DNA from: Piper betle
Lineage: Eukaryota > Streptophyta > Magnoliopsida > Piperales > Piperaceae
Direction: 5' to 3'
Length of the DNA stretch: 64,000 nt
NCBI GenBank assembly: GCA_033002965.1
Contig: JAURVB010002478.1
Location: 62,001-126,000 of the forward strand
Below, one piece after another: positions 35,901-49,656 of this stretch; position 1 is the stretch's first letter; each line of letters starts with the position of its first letter. The position numbers and the translations under genes are program-made. The notes under the pieces were generated by a model. The model worked only from the letters and a program-made list of their open reading frames with translations. It was not told where the DNA came from and did not search any database.

Positions 35901-38232
35901 AAAGAATTTATCCTCGAGTGATGTTGACACGAAGTCTTAAAGATTGTTTGTCAGCCAAATGAGCTTTAAAGAGTGCTACGACTTCATCATCATCCCTCAA
36001 GTGATTTGCCCTACCAACGATAGAAGACCCTAAGATATATATCGGTATAAATGGAGGGGGATGTCTAAAACAAACTTTATAGGGAGTGATTATTGGTAGT
36101 TGAATGAAAGATGATATTATACTACAATTGTGCCCAAAGCAAGAAACCGGATCACTATTTGAGGGGTCACTGGCATAACATCGTAAATATATTTTTAAAT
36201 AACAGTTTAACACTTCTATTGGCCCACCTATCTGCGGGTAATCTATTGTACTCATCTTGAGAGTCGTCCCTTAAAACTTGAAAAATTCTCTCCAAAAGCT
36301 AGCGAGCAAACCTAAGTCGTGATCATTGATAAAGGACTTTGGGATGCCATGGATTATAGCTATTCATTCCACAAACTATTCAGTCACTTGCTTAGCCGTT
36401 AAGGGGTGAGTAAGGGGAATGAAATAGCCAAATTTGTTTAAACAATCTACTAGCACCAAGATAGAGGGTAATTGCCAGAACGGGGTAACCCTTTAACAAA
36501 ATCTATAGAAATATCCATCCCAATGATTGAAGGGATCGGTATGGGTTGAAGTAAACTACTTGGTGATAGGGTGGAATGCTTGCGACGTTGGCCAACATCA
36601 TAGGCATTTACAAAACTCTTAACATCCTACTTAAAGCCCTTCCAATTAAAGGAACAACTAAAGCAGAAGTAAGTCCACTCAAACCCTGAATGCCCTCATT
36701 TCGGAGTAGTTTGAAATTCCTAAAAGATGAGGATTTGTAACTCATTTAAAGCTGATACTATTAACTTCCCCTTATACCAAAGGCGAGCATCTCGTCATAA
36801 ATAGGGGCTGGTAGAGTCCAAAATAGTCGAAAGGCGCACAAGGAGTGGAGTTAAAACAGGATCCTCCAACAATTTCGCCCACAATCTATCTACAAAAGCA
36901 AATTATGGTCAACTCACCACCATCGACTGACACTCTACCTCCTCATCTCTTCTAGATAATATGTTTGCAACAATATTATTCTTATCGTGCTTGTAGATCA
37001 CCTTATAGTCGAAGCCCATTAGCTTGGTGAGCCACTTCTCCTGAGGTATCGCAATGATTCATTGCTCGATGAGGTACTTGAGGTTGCCATGATCTGTCTT
37101 GATAATAAACCGACTCCCCAACAAATAAGGTTGTCACTTGCAAATTGCTTCAACAATTACCATTAATTCCTTGTCATGGGTAGATAAACCTTTACATGTT
37201 TGGATATCAGGAGGGTGCCTTGATCCCATTGCAGCTAGCAGCATCACACTCCAACTTCAAGGGCAAATTGAAATCAAGTAGTGTGAACACTGGTGTACTA
37301 GTCATTGTAGTTTTCAAGGTTTCGAAGGCCTCCTCAACCTGCTTTGACTACTGAAACCTTTCTTTCTTCAATAAATCGGTCACAGGAGAAGCAATCTTGA
37401 CATAGTCTTGAATAAATAGGTGATAATAGCTTGTGAGACTTAAGAATCCCCGAAGACTTACCCACCTTAGTATAGGCCAATCTACCATACCTTGAATTTT
37501 GTTTGAGTCGGTGATAACTTCCTCACCGAACACAATGTGACCCAAATATTCCAATTCCTTTATTCCAAACTAGCATTTGGATATCTTGGCAAATAAGGAA
37601 TGAGTCCTAAGAAGGTCTAAAGTGAGATGGAAATGGTGAATGTGATCCTCTCAAGTTCGGCTTTAGATAAGGATATCATCAAATAACACTGAGATAAATA
37701 GTTAGAGATGTGTGGGAAAGGCTATCTTCGATACATCTCCTGGGCTCACAAGAATTTGATGATAGGTTAAAAAATAGTAGCTCCATTAAACTTGTCCAAA
37801 AACTCATCAATGACAAGAATAGGAAACTTGTCCTTGATTGTGATGGCTTTGAGTCCTCAATAATCAACATAGAACCGCCATGTGCCATCCTTTTTCTTGA
37901 CCAAAAGAACTGGAGAAGAAAAAGGACTAGTACTAGATTGTATAATCCCAGATTCCTCCATCTCACAAACCAACCACTCGATCTTACTCTTTTGGATGTA
38001 AGAGTATCTATAGGCTCGAATATTGGTTGGGGAAGCTTCTGAAATAAGAGGAATCCGATAGTTATGTAAGTGCAGTGGCGGTAATCCAATTGACTCAACA
38101 AAAATATCTGAATAGTCCTCTAATATCTCAATGATATATGGATGTACGGTAGAATCCTCCTTATCATGCTTTGGAGATGCAGATAGAAGGACGTCGGTCG
38201 GTTGGCTACTCGAGATCAAGCATACCATAAAA
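35900..38232 (-). mobile_element. Degenerate Ty3/gypsy retrotransposon A, pol part (reverse transcriptase to integrase)
   Basis: Read on the minus strand, about 38228-37860 matches the start of a gypsy reverse transcriptase (TSPFSSPVLLVKKKDGTWRF). An FDD catalytic motif sits near 37680, and about 37554-37348 matches the RT-to-RNase H connection (EYLGHI, SLRGFLSLTSYYHLFIQDY). The integrase C-terminal part is at about 36255-35908. Many stops and shifts show that it is dead. Its gag and protease part lies at 46332-48540 on the same strand. The two are separated by inserted elements B and C. The left LTR was not identified. Confidence 0.8.
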
Positions 38233-38538
38233 TGTAACCCTGCGTGCTGGGGTCTTTGGCATAGTCCAATGTTTCACCCACTTGTTGCCTTGTTTGGTTT
38301 GGACCAGCCTTGAATGAGTTTAGCTTTTAGACCATGAGTATTTGGCGCAAATGACCATACAAGCATATTATAGAGGTTAGGTATGGCAAATATACATATG
38401 ATAGCTTCAGTTATGCTACAATAGAGCATAAGTTATCAGCATATACTTGAGGTATACGAGTTCTATTTGTGCTAGCTTAGGGTTTTAAGGCTAGATCAAG
38501 GTTGTTGCAACGTTTAGAATTTATTTGGCTTTTTCAAG

Positions 38539-38756
38539 GTATTTCTTGTAAATGCATCTTAGGGATTTTTGACAACCAAATTGCCCTTATGTGCTCAGTT
38601 TAATTTGAGTCTCATATCATCAGCAATTAAGGCAAGGGCTTTTTCAGGGTATTTCTTGTAAATGCATCTTAGGGATTTTTGACAACCAAATTGCCCTTAT
38701 GTGCTCAGTTTGATTTGAGTCTCATATCATCACCAATTAAGGCAAGGGTTTCGATG
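38539..38756. repeat. Tandem duplication, two 109-bp units, inside LTR B
   Basis: The segment starting GGTATTTCTTGTAAATGCAT, containing GGGATTTTTGACAACCAAA and ending near AATTAAGGCAAGGG, is present at 38539 and 38648 with two or three mismatches. It is a recent local duplication. Confidence 0.9.
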
Positions 38757-41700
38757 CCTATTTAGCTTTCTTACCTCGATTTCACGTCATAGAACCTCCA
38801 TTAGGCTTAGAATTAATTTCAACTTTTGTCGGTGTCGATCCGAGCTTTCTGATATATATATATATATTGTATATACTCTAGGTGAACCCCACTTGTCCCG
38901 CAGTCAGTCGGACGACCAGATTGTACCAAATGGCAAGACCGGGATGTCCACGTCAACCCTAGCAAAGCCTCCCATTTTCCTGGGATTTCTCCCACATTTT
39001 GGGACCATTTTTAGCCTTAGCATTGCCACTACTTTGGATCACCACTAGTGAGACTTAGGCCACCCTCCAGCCACTTGACTAGAACCACTGTGACCACCTT
39101 GTGGCTGAGTATCAATCTAGACCCTCCACTAGCTCCAGCGCCACAGTAGTCACCGCAGGTGACAACATTTTGTTCTCCACATTTCCTCCGCCACTACCCC
39201 GGCCACTTTTGGGGCTTTTTCAAGCGATGACAACCTCCCCTCGATGAGGCCGACTACCTAGATAGCTTTCCCTCACCAGACCTTCCATTTGAGTCCAGCC
39301 TCGACCTCTGTCATAGCCATGATCACCGGTGGCAACTCTCATTTTCCCCACTACATTTTCATCCCTTTCTAGCTATTTTTCGGCCAGTCGATGACTGGAC
39401 TCCGTCGGTTGCCACCACCACACTCCTCGTCACCAGGGCTATTTATCCCGATCAGCGGCGACCTCTGCCTAGCTGCCATTAGCATTGTCCTGAGATGAGC
39501 AGCGTTGGCCCTATCGGGCCCGTTTACCCACCTAGCAATGTTTGTGTCCACCCAGTCCAAACCGTATTTGCCTGTCTGCATTTGAGTTCGTCGAGTCCAG
39601 CTCATCCCAGCCAAGAGTAAACCCAGACCAAGTTAACTTGGTTTGAATTAGTTTAGTTCAGCCTTGTTGACTCGGTTGCCCTTTCCCATAATTTTTTACC
39701 AGTTTTCATTCATTTTTAAACTGTTTCTGTAATTCAAAGCTCACTACATTAGTTTAGATACATATTCACATATTTAGCATATTTTGATGTTACGTGTAAC
39801 ACCCCAAATCCGGTTCACGCTTGTAACTGAACCGGCATGTTACAGGCCCCGGTTAGGTTGGCTAACTCGAACCTAACTCGTGCGGATCTAATCTCGACGT
39901 CTTAAGATATAGATACGACTTGTCATGCATGGATAAATACATAAAACCCTAACATGATACTACATGGATGACGTGCAACCTAAATTTCACATCATTACAA
40001 TTATGATAAAAATTCTGAAATAAAACAGACAGGGTCTCCCCTAAAAGTGCAATTATGGGCCCACCCTGTCAAAATATTATATATATATATAAATATATAC
40101 ACATGCATCCATGATTTCATTCACACAAAATCTAACATATTATGAATTCATTCTGAAGCTGGGGTTTCAACCCACCACGCTTCCGCTGCGCATCTCTGAT
40201 CATGTTCACATTCTATCATGTCTCATGCATTTAAACATGTCATTCACAATATAATAACATAACAACACAATATTAAACATTCAGAAATCTAACATGTGTG
40301 TGTGTACAAGACCTCATTGCTCCTCCGTCCAAGCTGGCTCCTCCAACTCGTGATTATTACCTACATATAGTATAAAAACACGTCAGTAACAAGTGTTACT
40401 GGTCTGAAAATAAAATAACTATAACAAGTTGGCTATGAGAGCAAACTCTCATATGAAAGAAAACATCATATACTCCACGTGAACACTCTGAAGGGCACTA
40501 CTGAGGAGCCACTGGGCTGCAGACCCAGTAGCATCCTGAACTTACTAATCTGCTGCTGGTACTGTGCCGCTCTCGGCACTTCTTTTTCAGTACTTCTCAT
40601 GAAACTTTATCCTAAGCCCTCTCCGTACCTCCGTATTTCTCCTGGCCTTGAGCATGAAGGCCGAGTACTCTCAGGCAGTTGCCTTTAGTACCCTTTGAAC
40701 CACAAGTCTGGACATGCGTTGTACTAAACAGTACCCGTAAACCTCCACATTCTCCGGGTGTGAGGAACTCAAACGCGGAGTTGTTAGGATCCCTCGGGAA
40801 TGGAACAGTCCGCTGGCACTAATCCAGAGCCCGCTTTGACTGTCACAGCATCCTCTGCATGGTACGTGCAGTCGATTTCTCCATCTCTCGTCTCACTGAA
40901 AACATGAAAACTACATATATATAGGGCTGGGTAGGGATTTATATAATAGGCCCGAAGGCAACTTGTGGTGGATCTTGTTTTCGAAATCATCTCGAGGGAT
41001 CTCATCCTCGAGGGGTTATTAATCTAGAAATCTGTTCGGCTAGATGGCCCGAGTTAAGTGGGATCCAATAAAATGCCACTTAACCCGTCCTGCAAATGAT
41101 AAGATAAACATACAATAGAATGACGTAAAACAGAGTCGAGTCCTAAACGGACCTGGTAGAAGCTCCAAGCGTGTCATCGCACCTAGGCGGCGAGCTCCTA
41201 CTCCGTACCTACACATCAAAACTAAATACTAACGCCTGCTAACTAAATGATGCATCAAACTCAATAAACATCACACAATACGAATAACATCCATCAACAG
41301 TCAAGTGATCATAATTATGAAAGTAATTCTAACTCATCCTATTCATACCAATTTTATTGTGCTTTTCTAAGTTACATCGTGGTCACTTATCATGTTCCGA
41401 CTCGATCTACCTCATTAGATCACTTACTCTTCATTCACACTTAATCTCATCATGAAACTCATCGTTTCATCCATCATTAAACATTAATCACATCAATAAA
41501 CCAACCCTAGCATGTTGTGCTAACAATCATCAAGTTTAAATTATAAATTCGGAGGTAATTATACCTCACGTCATCGGCAATCGGCGACGGCTAGGGTTCT
41601 GCCACATGTCTCGGAGCTCAAATTCGGCGCTCATCGGCATCCGACATTCGATCGAGATCGACTGGATGAACTCCTCGGAAGATCCGGCGAATTCCAACGA

Positions 41701-42223
41701 ATCCGATTTTTCGGCGGGTTCTGGCAGTTTTCCAGCGGCTTCAGTGGTTTTCCGGCAACGTTCTTGCGATTTTCTGACAACAATTGCCAGCGGCGTCTAC
41801 TAGCTGGATAGGCGTCATATAGGGTACCATTGGAACCGGCTCGGTGAGCCCGACACATCCACGACGTCGACATGGTCGGCCGAGGCGGTGGCTCACCGGA
41901 AAATGGCTAAAACAGAGGCTGGCCGTGGTGGTGTGGAGATCCGGCCGGCCACGGTGGCGATGGCCTCCGTTCCGGTCGGGGAAGGTCGCTGGAGGGCTGA
42001 GGGTGCTGAGGCAACCGACCGATTGCGGCGGCGCTGGTCACCGGTTGTGGAATCGGCGATGGAAACGCAACGTGGTCGCGTGTGTCGCGACATGGTTTCC
42101 TCGCGTCGCGAGCGGCTCGATTAGGGCCGGGCCTGGTCGGGCAGCATGGCGACGTCGTCGCGGGGCTCAGCGGCGACGATCGGCGGCCGGACGGGCGTCC
42201 ACGGCAGCGGCGGCGGCGACGCA

Positions 42224-42741
42224 CACGGGGTCGGCGTCGGGGTTGGGAAGAAGATGTCAGGAGGGGAGAAAATAGCTCGGTGGCAAATTTCGTAAATAAG
42301 ACTTGACTCGTCTCCGGCTCGAGTCAAGTATAATAACTAAATCGTATTAAATCCTAAAAAAATTTATAAAAATCAGGAAAAATCCCGTAAAATCAAACAA
42401 ATACCAAACATCGTAATGATATGCTCTAGAACTATCAACCCACCCAAAATGCCCGTAACGCATCCTAACGCGGTAAACGGCCTAAAACTAATTCTACGAT
42501 CCATTATATATCATAATAAAAAAAAATGAACTGCATACTCTCATATATTCTGATAACTCATTCTTTTCTGCTGTGTTCATGACGTTATCATCATATACTT
42601 GGGTACACATGACCCTCATGGCTCATACACGAGACCGGCGTCGGCTCAGTACACGTGTTCTGAAACTGACTCGACTCGAAAATAACGGTCGAACCGACCG
42701 GTTCTGAATATAAAACCCTGACTCGAATCGTGGGTTTTACA
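42224..42741. repeat. LTR terminal segment, direct repeat copy 1
   Basis: This segment aligns almost base for base with 43676-44192, differing by scattered substitutions and one or two indels. It includes the TCCGGCTCGAGTCAAGTATA stretch and ends TGGGTTTTACA. Confidence 0.9.
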
Positions 42742-43675
42742 ATCTTCCCTCCTTATAAAAATTTCATCCTCGAAATTTTAACTCAAGGAGGTTCTGCTGA
42801 ACTACTACCTGGAAGCTAGATACACACCAGTTGTATCCTCTACTCTTCGATAGTCATGTAAATCCTCACTGTAGCTGCGCCGTTATGGCAGGTTCTGCTT
42901 ATGATCCTGTCAATATCAACATTTTGTTTCTAAGCTGTCTGTGCCTGACATGACCATCATCCCTCTCTTCTGTTCTGATCCCTACTGCTAACTCGGCGGA
43001 AACACCCTAGGTCACCCCTAAGGGCCTATTGGGTTGGTCAAGCAGATACTCTAGAGTATCGCAAGGTTCTAATCTGAGCTATGTCTGGGAAAACTACGGC
43101 GAGGGTAAGACCTACCTGCTCGCATCTACCCATGTCCCTCTAATCCTCATCTATGTGGAAAGTCACCTACATGTACTCCCAGGAAATTCAATCCTAAGTC
43201 CTAAAACCATCCTAAGGTGTGCTATAAGTCTCCTGTTAGGTACAAGTGTATAGGCTAATGAGCTGCATGGCTCACTATCGCCAATTTAGATGCAACTCTC
43301 AAGTGTCCTTATATAAGGAACTAGACCGCTCACTAGGTCTTAGTTGACTCGGCCCTCAGCCAAATATCTCACTCTGTTCTATAAGAGAACAAGGATAGCT
43401 GCTATGACTCTACTGCATACTATGGCTCAGGTGACTATCTACACAACCACTAACTACTATTGAAGGGAGGCGAGAACACCTGTACATACACAGTGTGTCT
43501 TAAGGAGTATGGTGACATACTCTGCATGGGGCTGGAGAATCCGCATCTGGTCTGTGACGTACTCTGGTCAATGTATACTCATCTCAATAATCTGGACAAC
43601 TGATAGTAGAACTGAAATATCTAGAGGGGTGAGTGGAAAGCTATCTGTCATCTTTGGGTTATAGAAAGCTATATG

Positions 43676-44192
43676 CACGGGGTCGGCATCGGGGTTGGGA
43701 AGAAGATGTCGGGAGGGGAGAAAATAGCTCGGTGGCAAATTTCATAAATAAGACTTGACTCGTCTCCGGCTCGAGTCAAGTATAATAACTAAGTCGTATT
43801 AAATCCTAAAAAAATTTCATAAAAATCGGGAAAAATCCCGTAAAATCAAACAAATACCAAACATCGTAATGATATGCTCTAGAACTATCAACTCGCCCAA
43901 AATGCTCGTAACGCGTCCTAACATGGTAAATGACCTAAAACTAATTCTACGATCCATTATATATCATAATAAAAAAATGAACTGCATACTCTCATATATT
44001 CTGATAACTCATTCTTTTCTGCTGTGTTTATGATGTTATCATCATATACTTGGGTACACATGACCCTCATGGCTCATACACGAGACCGGCGTCAGTTCAG
44101 TACACGTGTTCTGAAACTGACTCGACTCAAAAATAACGGTCAAACCGACCGGTTCTGAATATAAAACCCTGACTCGAATCGTGGGTTTTACA
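43676..44192. repeat. LTR terminal segment, direct repeat copy 2
   Basis: Partner of 42224-42741. Its inner boundary at 43676 abuts unrelated internal sequence, marking the deletion breakpoint of element C. Confidence 0.9.
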
Positions 44193-46331
44193 TTACAGGT
44201 GTTTTTGTCATTTATTATTTATTTATTGATTCATTCATTGATGATTATTTCTTTTTATTTATATATTTGTTGATTATCATGCATGCTCATATGATTATTT
44301 ATTATTAATGATGATATACTTACTTATTATATTAATTTTATTCATGCATATCAAATATTATTTAATTATGAATTTATTTAATTATTTGCTCACACATGAT
44401 ATCATTTACTCATGTTTAGATATGTTCATATACTTAATAATTATATTGTTATTATTCATGAATAATTGTTATTAACTATTTATTTATTTACTGAATTGTT
44501 TATTTATTTATATGTTTACCGACTCATGTAAGTGTTAATATTTACTCACATGTAGTTGCAAACTCATGTAACATTATTTATATAGTTATTATTTCTTAAT
44601 TAATGCATTCTTTATTTATTTATCATTCTTTTATTGATAAGTGTGTTTATTTAATTAATTATTAATTAAATACTTATTTAATTATTGTTCATTATTTATT
44701 TGCCTACTTATTTTCATGCATGTTTAGTTGTCATTTATTATTGTTGTGATGTTTACTCATGCATCTTTCATTTTATTTATTTGTCTTGTGTTATTTATGA
44801 ATTCTTCATTACTGGTCATGTCTCAATTTATGTGTTAGAGTATTTATTTGTTGATTTGTTTCGTGTTGTTGATTGTTTAAGTTTTGTTATTGTTGTTGTG
44901 AGCACACATAATAACCATGCATCTTATAAAGTTGTTGATCTTTTGCTTAGCACTGGTTTTAATGTAGGTTTTAGAGCACAAACTCGTCGTGAATGTGTCG
45001 TCAAACTTAGAGCTTGAACCTCAGGTCTGTTAGGACACTTCTTAGATTTAGCGCTCTATTTTATTGTGGATTTGATTTTTAGATTGTAGGACATATTGAG
45101 TGGTTGTTTTAGCGGACTCCACTTAACACGGGCTATCTAGATTTATTTTATTTCAGTGATTAATAACTCTCGAGGATGATATCTCTTGTGTTATTTTTGA
45201 ACTTAGCTCCACCTCATGTTGCCTTCGGGCCTACTGATATGATTTCCTTCTCAACCCTATATGTATTTTTTATCAAATATTTAGTGATCCGAGAGTTGGT
45301 AAATTTGACCTTGTGTATACCATAAACAGGCACATACACAGGTTACAATGGGCTCTAGATTAGTGAGTGGGTTGTTCCATTCCCAAGGGATCCCGCATTT
45401 CTATGTCTTGAGCATCTTCACACCTAGAGAGGTGTGGAGTGGACGTGTATTATTTATGTATAGGGTATTGACGGCAATTACTTGAGAGTACTCGGTCATT
45501 ATGGTTTTGGGAAGGCGTTATATGGAGGTTTGGAAAAGGCTTATGAAATGTACTTTTCCCAAGAGTGGGACATGTTATTGTTGAGAGAGGTATTTGTTGA
45601 GAGTGGCACGACAATAGTTTAGTTCAGGATGCTATCAATCTTCAACTTGATGACTCCTTACTAGATGCCCTTTGAGTATTTTTATAGAATTATATATTGG
45701 TTTTCCTTCTTCATGAAAGTCAAATTCTATTTGCCAGTTTGTATTAGTAATTTTTCTAGCCAATGACACTCATTACTGACAATTTTCCTATTATATATAG
45801 GTCTTGTGTTCTTGTGTGTTAGGTTGACCTTGGTGGAAGTATAGATAGTTGCCACACATACTTGTGCTTAGCGCACCATTATTTCTTTTGTTCTTTTATT
45901 TGTGTTTGATTCATGTTCATATATTTACTTGATGTATCATGATGTATGCTCTAACCACTTTTTGTTGCCGCAAATCAGACATGTTATCAGGTCTCTCAAT
46001 GAGACACTCAGATTTCAGTTTTAGCAGTTGTTTTGATATATTTATTCTTGTATTTTATCCATTTATATTTTTGTTTTTGCTGTGTGTTGTGTGTTCTTAT
46101 ATCATGTCATTGCACATAGCTTCTTATTAGGTTATTGCACGCATCCATTCATCTTTTCTTATTAAGTGTTAGCTTTACATTTAGTAGTGTCTTCCTTTCT
46201 CGAGACGTTAAGAGGTTTGCTTCGCTCCGTTTCTTGTTTGAGTTTTGCAAATTAATCAATTTGGATATGACTCGACTCGATCGTAATAGTTTTGATCTGA
46301 TTCTTAAGTAAACCAAATTTAATGTGTTACA

Positions 46332-48540
46332 ATCCCCCACCAAGTGATTACGCTCTCCAGTAGAGAGAGTGAAAACTATCATCAACTTTTCGAAGTTAGA
46401 TATGATATTCTCCAACTTTTGAAGCTAGTCCCACCCTAGAACCACATCACCCTTTAGTCATTTGATTTCCGCCACAAATGCCCACTGAAAAAGGAGTGGA
46501 ATCGATGAACAAAAGTTCCCGCTATTTTACAATAGTCTCATTAATGAAGTTGTGAGTGTTGTCACATTCTGTAAGAATTAAGGCATAAAGTTTTTTTAAT
46601 AAAGTTGGCGACCCTTAACATTTTTTTTGTTGGGGGGGGGGGGTTCTCTCCTTGAGAGTTCATAAACTGATGTGATTTGCAACTCGGCTGGTTCTTCTTA
46701 AGGTTTGTCGGCTGTTGCCATCATCAAATTGCTTGTTTCCTCGTCCACCACATCCTCCCTATCACAATCAAGGAGAAATAAGGATCACTTTTTGCAACGA
46801 TGGTCTAGAAACAAACTTCTCATCGCAGTGTTAACACAACCTCTTCCCTCATCTACCAACCATCTTAGTCAAATTAAGCCTTTTGATAGTGACAGAAGAA
46901 GATAGAGTTGTTTCAATGCCGCCACCCACTTTGGCGGGTGTCACCGTGCTAGGACTGGTTGTGGTTAACTGGCTTGATCGAGTGCCGCGGCACATCTTCT
47001 ATTGTTGAGCCAACTGATTGTCTTGCATCTTGGCTAGATCCACTGCCCTAATCAATGTCTGCAGTTGATGGAACCGAACTTTCATGAAGATCTCCTTTTT
47101 GAGACCACTTATCAAGGTACCAATGAGTGTCTCTTTTGACCAACCCTGGACACGATTTGATAATTGTTCAAAATTTGCCAGATACTGCGAGAGGGTATTG
47201 TTTGTCGAACATGAGATAGGGACTCATTAAAGTCCTCATATTCAGTAGGACCAAACCAAATACAAAGAGTTTTCCACATACCGTGTCACATCAGTATACG
47301 TTGGTTCTTTTCCTACCACTGAAACCATTGAAGGGCCTCTTGCTTGAGGTAGAAATAGGCCAACTCTACCTTTTCTACCTTCACATCTTCTCTAGTCTTC
47401 TGGCAATGAAAGAAGTGTTTGACACAATATGCTCATTCAATTGAGTTGCTTGATCTGTTATAAATTGAAAAGTTAATTCTCTAGCAATACGAGATTGATT
47501 TGTATGAGGTGGGCTTATGTTGTCTCTCATGGCCCCATAGAAGTCCTCATAATCAGTCAGACCATAATGTAGTTAGTGTCCATGGCTGCCCCCCGTTGTG
47601 GTTACCATAATTTACAATTGGAGGATGAGTGGAAGGAGCCCCAAAGCTATCCTTGGGCAAGCCACGTTCTCCATAGGATGAATCACGAGGAGATGGGTCG
47701 TCATATGGGTCTAAGCGAGCCTCCCCTGCCTCCAAATAATTGGCCCATGGGTTGACCATTTCCTCATTGACCCCATCATCATACTTAGGAGCCTGTTTGT
47801 CTAGTATTTTCGGTACTTCACTGTTGACAACAGTCCTTGGTCAGCTGAAAGTGGCTGCAGGGGCAGTTACCGACCGCCGTCCAAGTCGCGACAACGGGGC
47901 AGTCAAACCTGGCCCCCCTATCCATCTAAGGGCGCGAGGGTGGGCCACCATGTGATGAAGCCCAGGGATGGTGATCTGAGATGGATGCAATCCCTAGATG
48001 AGCAGCTGTAGTAAGGCTGTCGGATGGGGTGATACCCCATTGTCCAGCCAATGGAACGCCAGGGGGAATAGTGACCTAGGCCGATGACAACTGACCGCTG
48101 TGTTAAGGGCCTGGACGCCAACCCTCTCAAAAAATGGTTGGCCTATGTGACCCTCTCCCCTGGACTGAAATAGTGGACACTAGAAGGGGGTTGGTCGGTG
48201 GGGTTGGCCGCAACAAGATGGGGGCCACTCTCCCGTTCTTGTTTCCACTTGCGTGCCGATGCCATTATCTTATGTGACGTGATTGCAGTGGTATTTTCTT
48301 TGAGGACATTGCTTTCATCATAATCTTTGTTATCATTATCATAGATGAGTGCCTTCTCCTCATCAATCTCCTTCCCCTTCATCAACTTCAATAATGTGGA
48401 TAGGTAATTGGTGACAAAATTATAATTTCATTGGATTAACTTCTTGGTCTCACGCACATCATACTTGAGTGTCATTAGACAATCCTCCACCACCTTGGCT
48501 TTTGTCTTATTCGTCATGATTGACGAATTAGAAGCATTTC
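46332..48540 (-). mobile_element. Degenerate Ty3/gypsy retrotransposon A, gag and protease part
   Basis: Read on the minus strand from a possible start at about 48518 (MTNKTKAKVVEDCLM), then a gag-like acidic and linker region. About 47300-46950 matches the gag capsid region, and a broken zinc knuckle (C..HC....HRC) lies at about 46840-46780. A protease-like end (GDVVLG, then NFEKL) lies at about 46450-46380. A G12 run sits at 46632-46643. Multiple stops and shifts show that it is not functional. The sequence ends where LTR B begins, and pol resumes at 38232. Confidence 0.7.
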
Positions 48541-49656
48541 AATCCCAAGGGATCAAAAGGCTCTAAATGCTAATTTGATAGAGTCTTTGTAAACCCTTTT
48601 TACCAAATTAACATCTGTAATGGGTTCTCCATTCTGAAAGGGATATAATAATTTAACTCTAAATTCTACTTGAAAATATTCATCATTGAAAAATTCTTCT
48701 GAATGAGTTCATTACATATTTATATCTTTTTTATTTCACCAACTCACTCATAACATTCAACCACCTCATACAACTGAGTTAATTTATTAAAGTAACAGCA
48801 CCCAATTTCTCACACAACTAACCCAATTTATCGTATATTTGAAATGTGAAAAACAACTAACAATGAAATACAAAAAATCATTAATGGATTCTCCTCTTCT
48901 TTTCCTTTCTTTCTTTTCCTCTCAAACAAAGAGTATATTTTTAATTTGCTTGTTTTGTTTGTAAGAAATTGTGGGAGAAAATTATATTTTTTAGATTATT
49001 AATTTTACTTGTTTTGTAGGTAAGAAAACTTGAAAAAAAGGAAATCTATTTCCTATCATGCTAGAAAACTTTTTCACAATCATTTTTTTATAAAAAAATA
49101 TTAAAAAAATCAGAGAATGAAAATAATGCTATGTAAAATTTCCCCCCGTTGATTGCACATTCCGTTATCTAAAAATTGTAGAGGTATAGAGATAATTCTT
49201 CGGTTGGGACGAGCGGCATCACCAATGGCGTAGCTCCCAGGCATCGCCAAAACCTGCTCCTATCCCTAAACTTTCACGGGCGAATATGGACATGACCTTC
49301 ACCTTTTCGAGTACCGACGGTGCAATCAACGGTGGCGAATACCAGATTACTTTCTTTAACATTTCCAATCTCTTGTTGGTATTTGAACTTCTTTGTGTTA
49401 TTGTCATTAATCCTAGTTTATATTCACACCACACAATCAAGATGTATGATTCTTGACATTACTTCAAAGTTCCACTGTGACAAATTATCTTGAGTCCAGC
49501 ACTAACATTCATAACAAACAAATAACAAAAGGTGCTACTCCACTCATCTGATACTTGATACTTGATAGTACTACTTCCCCTAACAAAAAAAATCAACAGA
49601 AACTAGTTCAAGATGGACGTGTAGATATATAATAGAGCCATGCACTTCTTTTTAGC
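48541..49656. other. Possible primer-binding site and LTR remnant of element A, then spacer
   Basis: Minus-strand TAGCATTTAGAGCC near 48567-48580 resembles a decayed initiator-Met primer-binding site (TGGTATCAGAGCC type) just upstream of gag, so the old LTR should lie beyond it. I could not define its ends. The rest is AT-rich with no gene. Confidence 0.35.

Larger units (their letters stand above)
39795..44192 (-). mobile_element. Internally deleted gypsy-type LTR element C
   Basis: A complete LTR of 2947 bp lies at 39795-42741 (TGTAACACCCC to GGGTTTTACA). Next to it at 42742-42753, read on the minus strand, is the purine-rich AGGAGGGAAGAT, a polypurine tract preceding a 3' LTR. A second partial LTR copy at 43676-44192 is about 95% or more identical to 42224-42741. 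The flanks TTACG (39790-39794) and TTACA (44193-44197) form a near-perfect 5-bp target duplication. Only about 930 bp of internal sequence remains, so most of gag-pol and of the 5' LTR were deleted. The LTR contains a GC-rich block at 41840-42260. Confidence 0.75.
38233..46331 (+). mobile_element. Solo LTR B inserted into element A, itself split by element C
   Basis: LTR B is in two parts, 38233-39794 and 44193-46331, about 3.7 kb in total. It starts TGTAACCC and ends GTGTTACA. Read forward, it is homologous to the LTR of element C read on the opposite strand. Shared landmarks include a TTATCAG...ATA segment near 38430, GCCTTCGGGCC at about 45220, GTTCCATTCCC at about 45392 and GAGAGTACTCGG at about 45485. 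Element A resumes on both sides (protease remnant right, reverse transcriptase left). This fits a solo LTR produced by recombination. No clear target duplication survives (flanks TAAAA and ATCCC). Confidence 0.6.

Noticed and set aside
41844..42327. Arg-rich frames up to 143 codons on both strands
   Set aside because: They lie inside the LTR of element C, in its GC-rich block.
49219..49440. 73-codon minus-strand frame 3' of the germin-like gene
   Set aside because: No recognisable motif.
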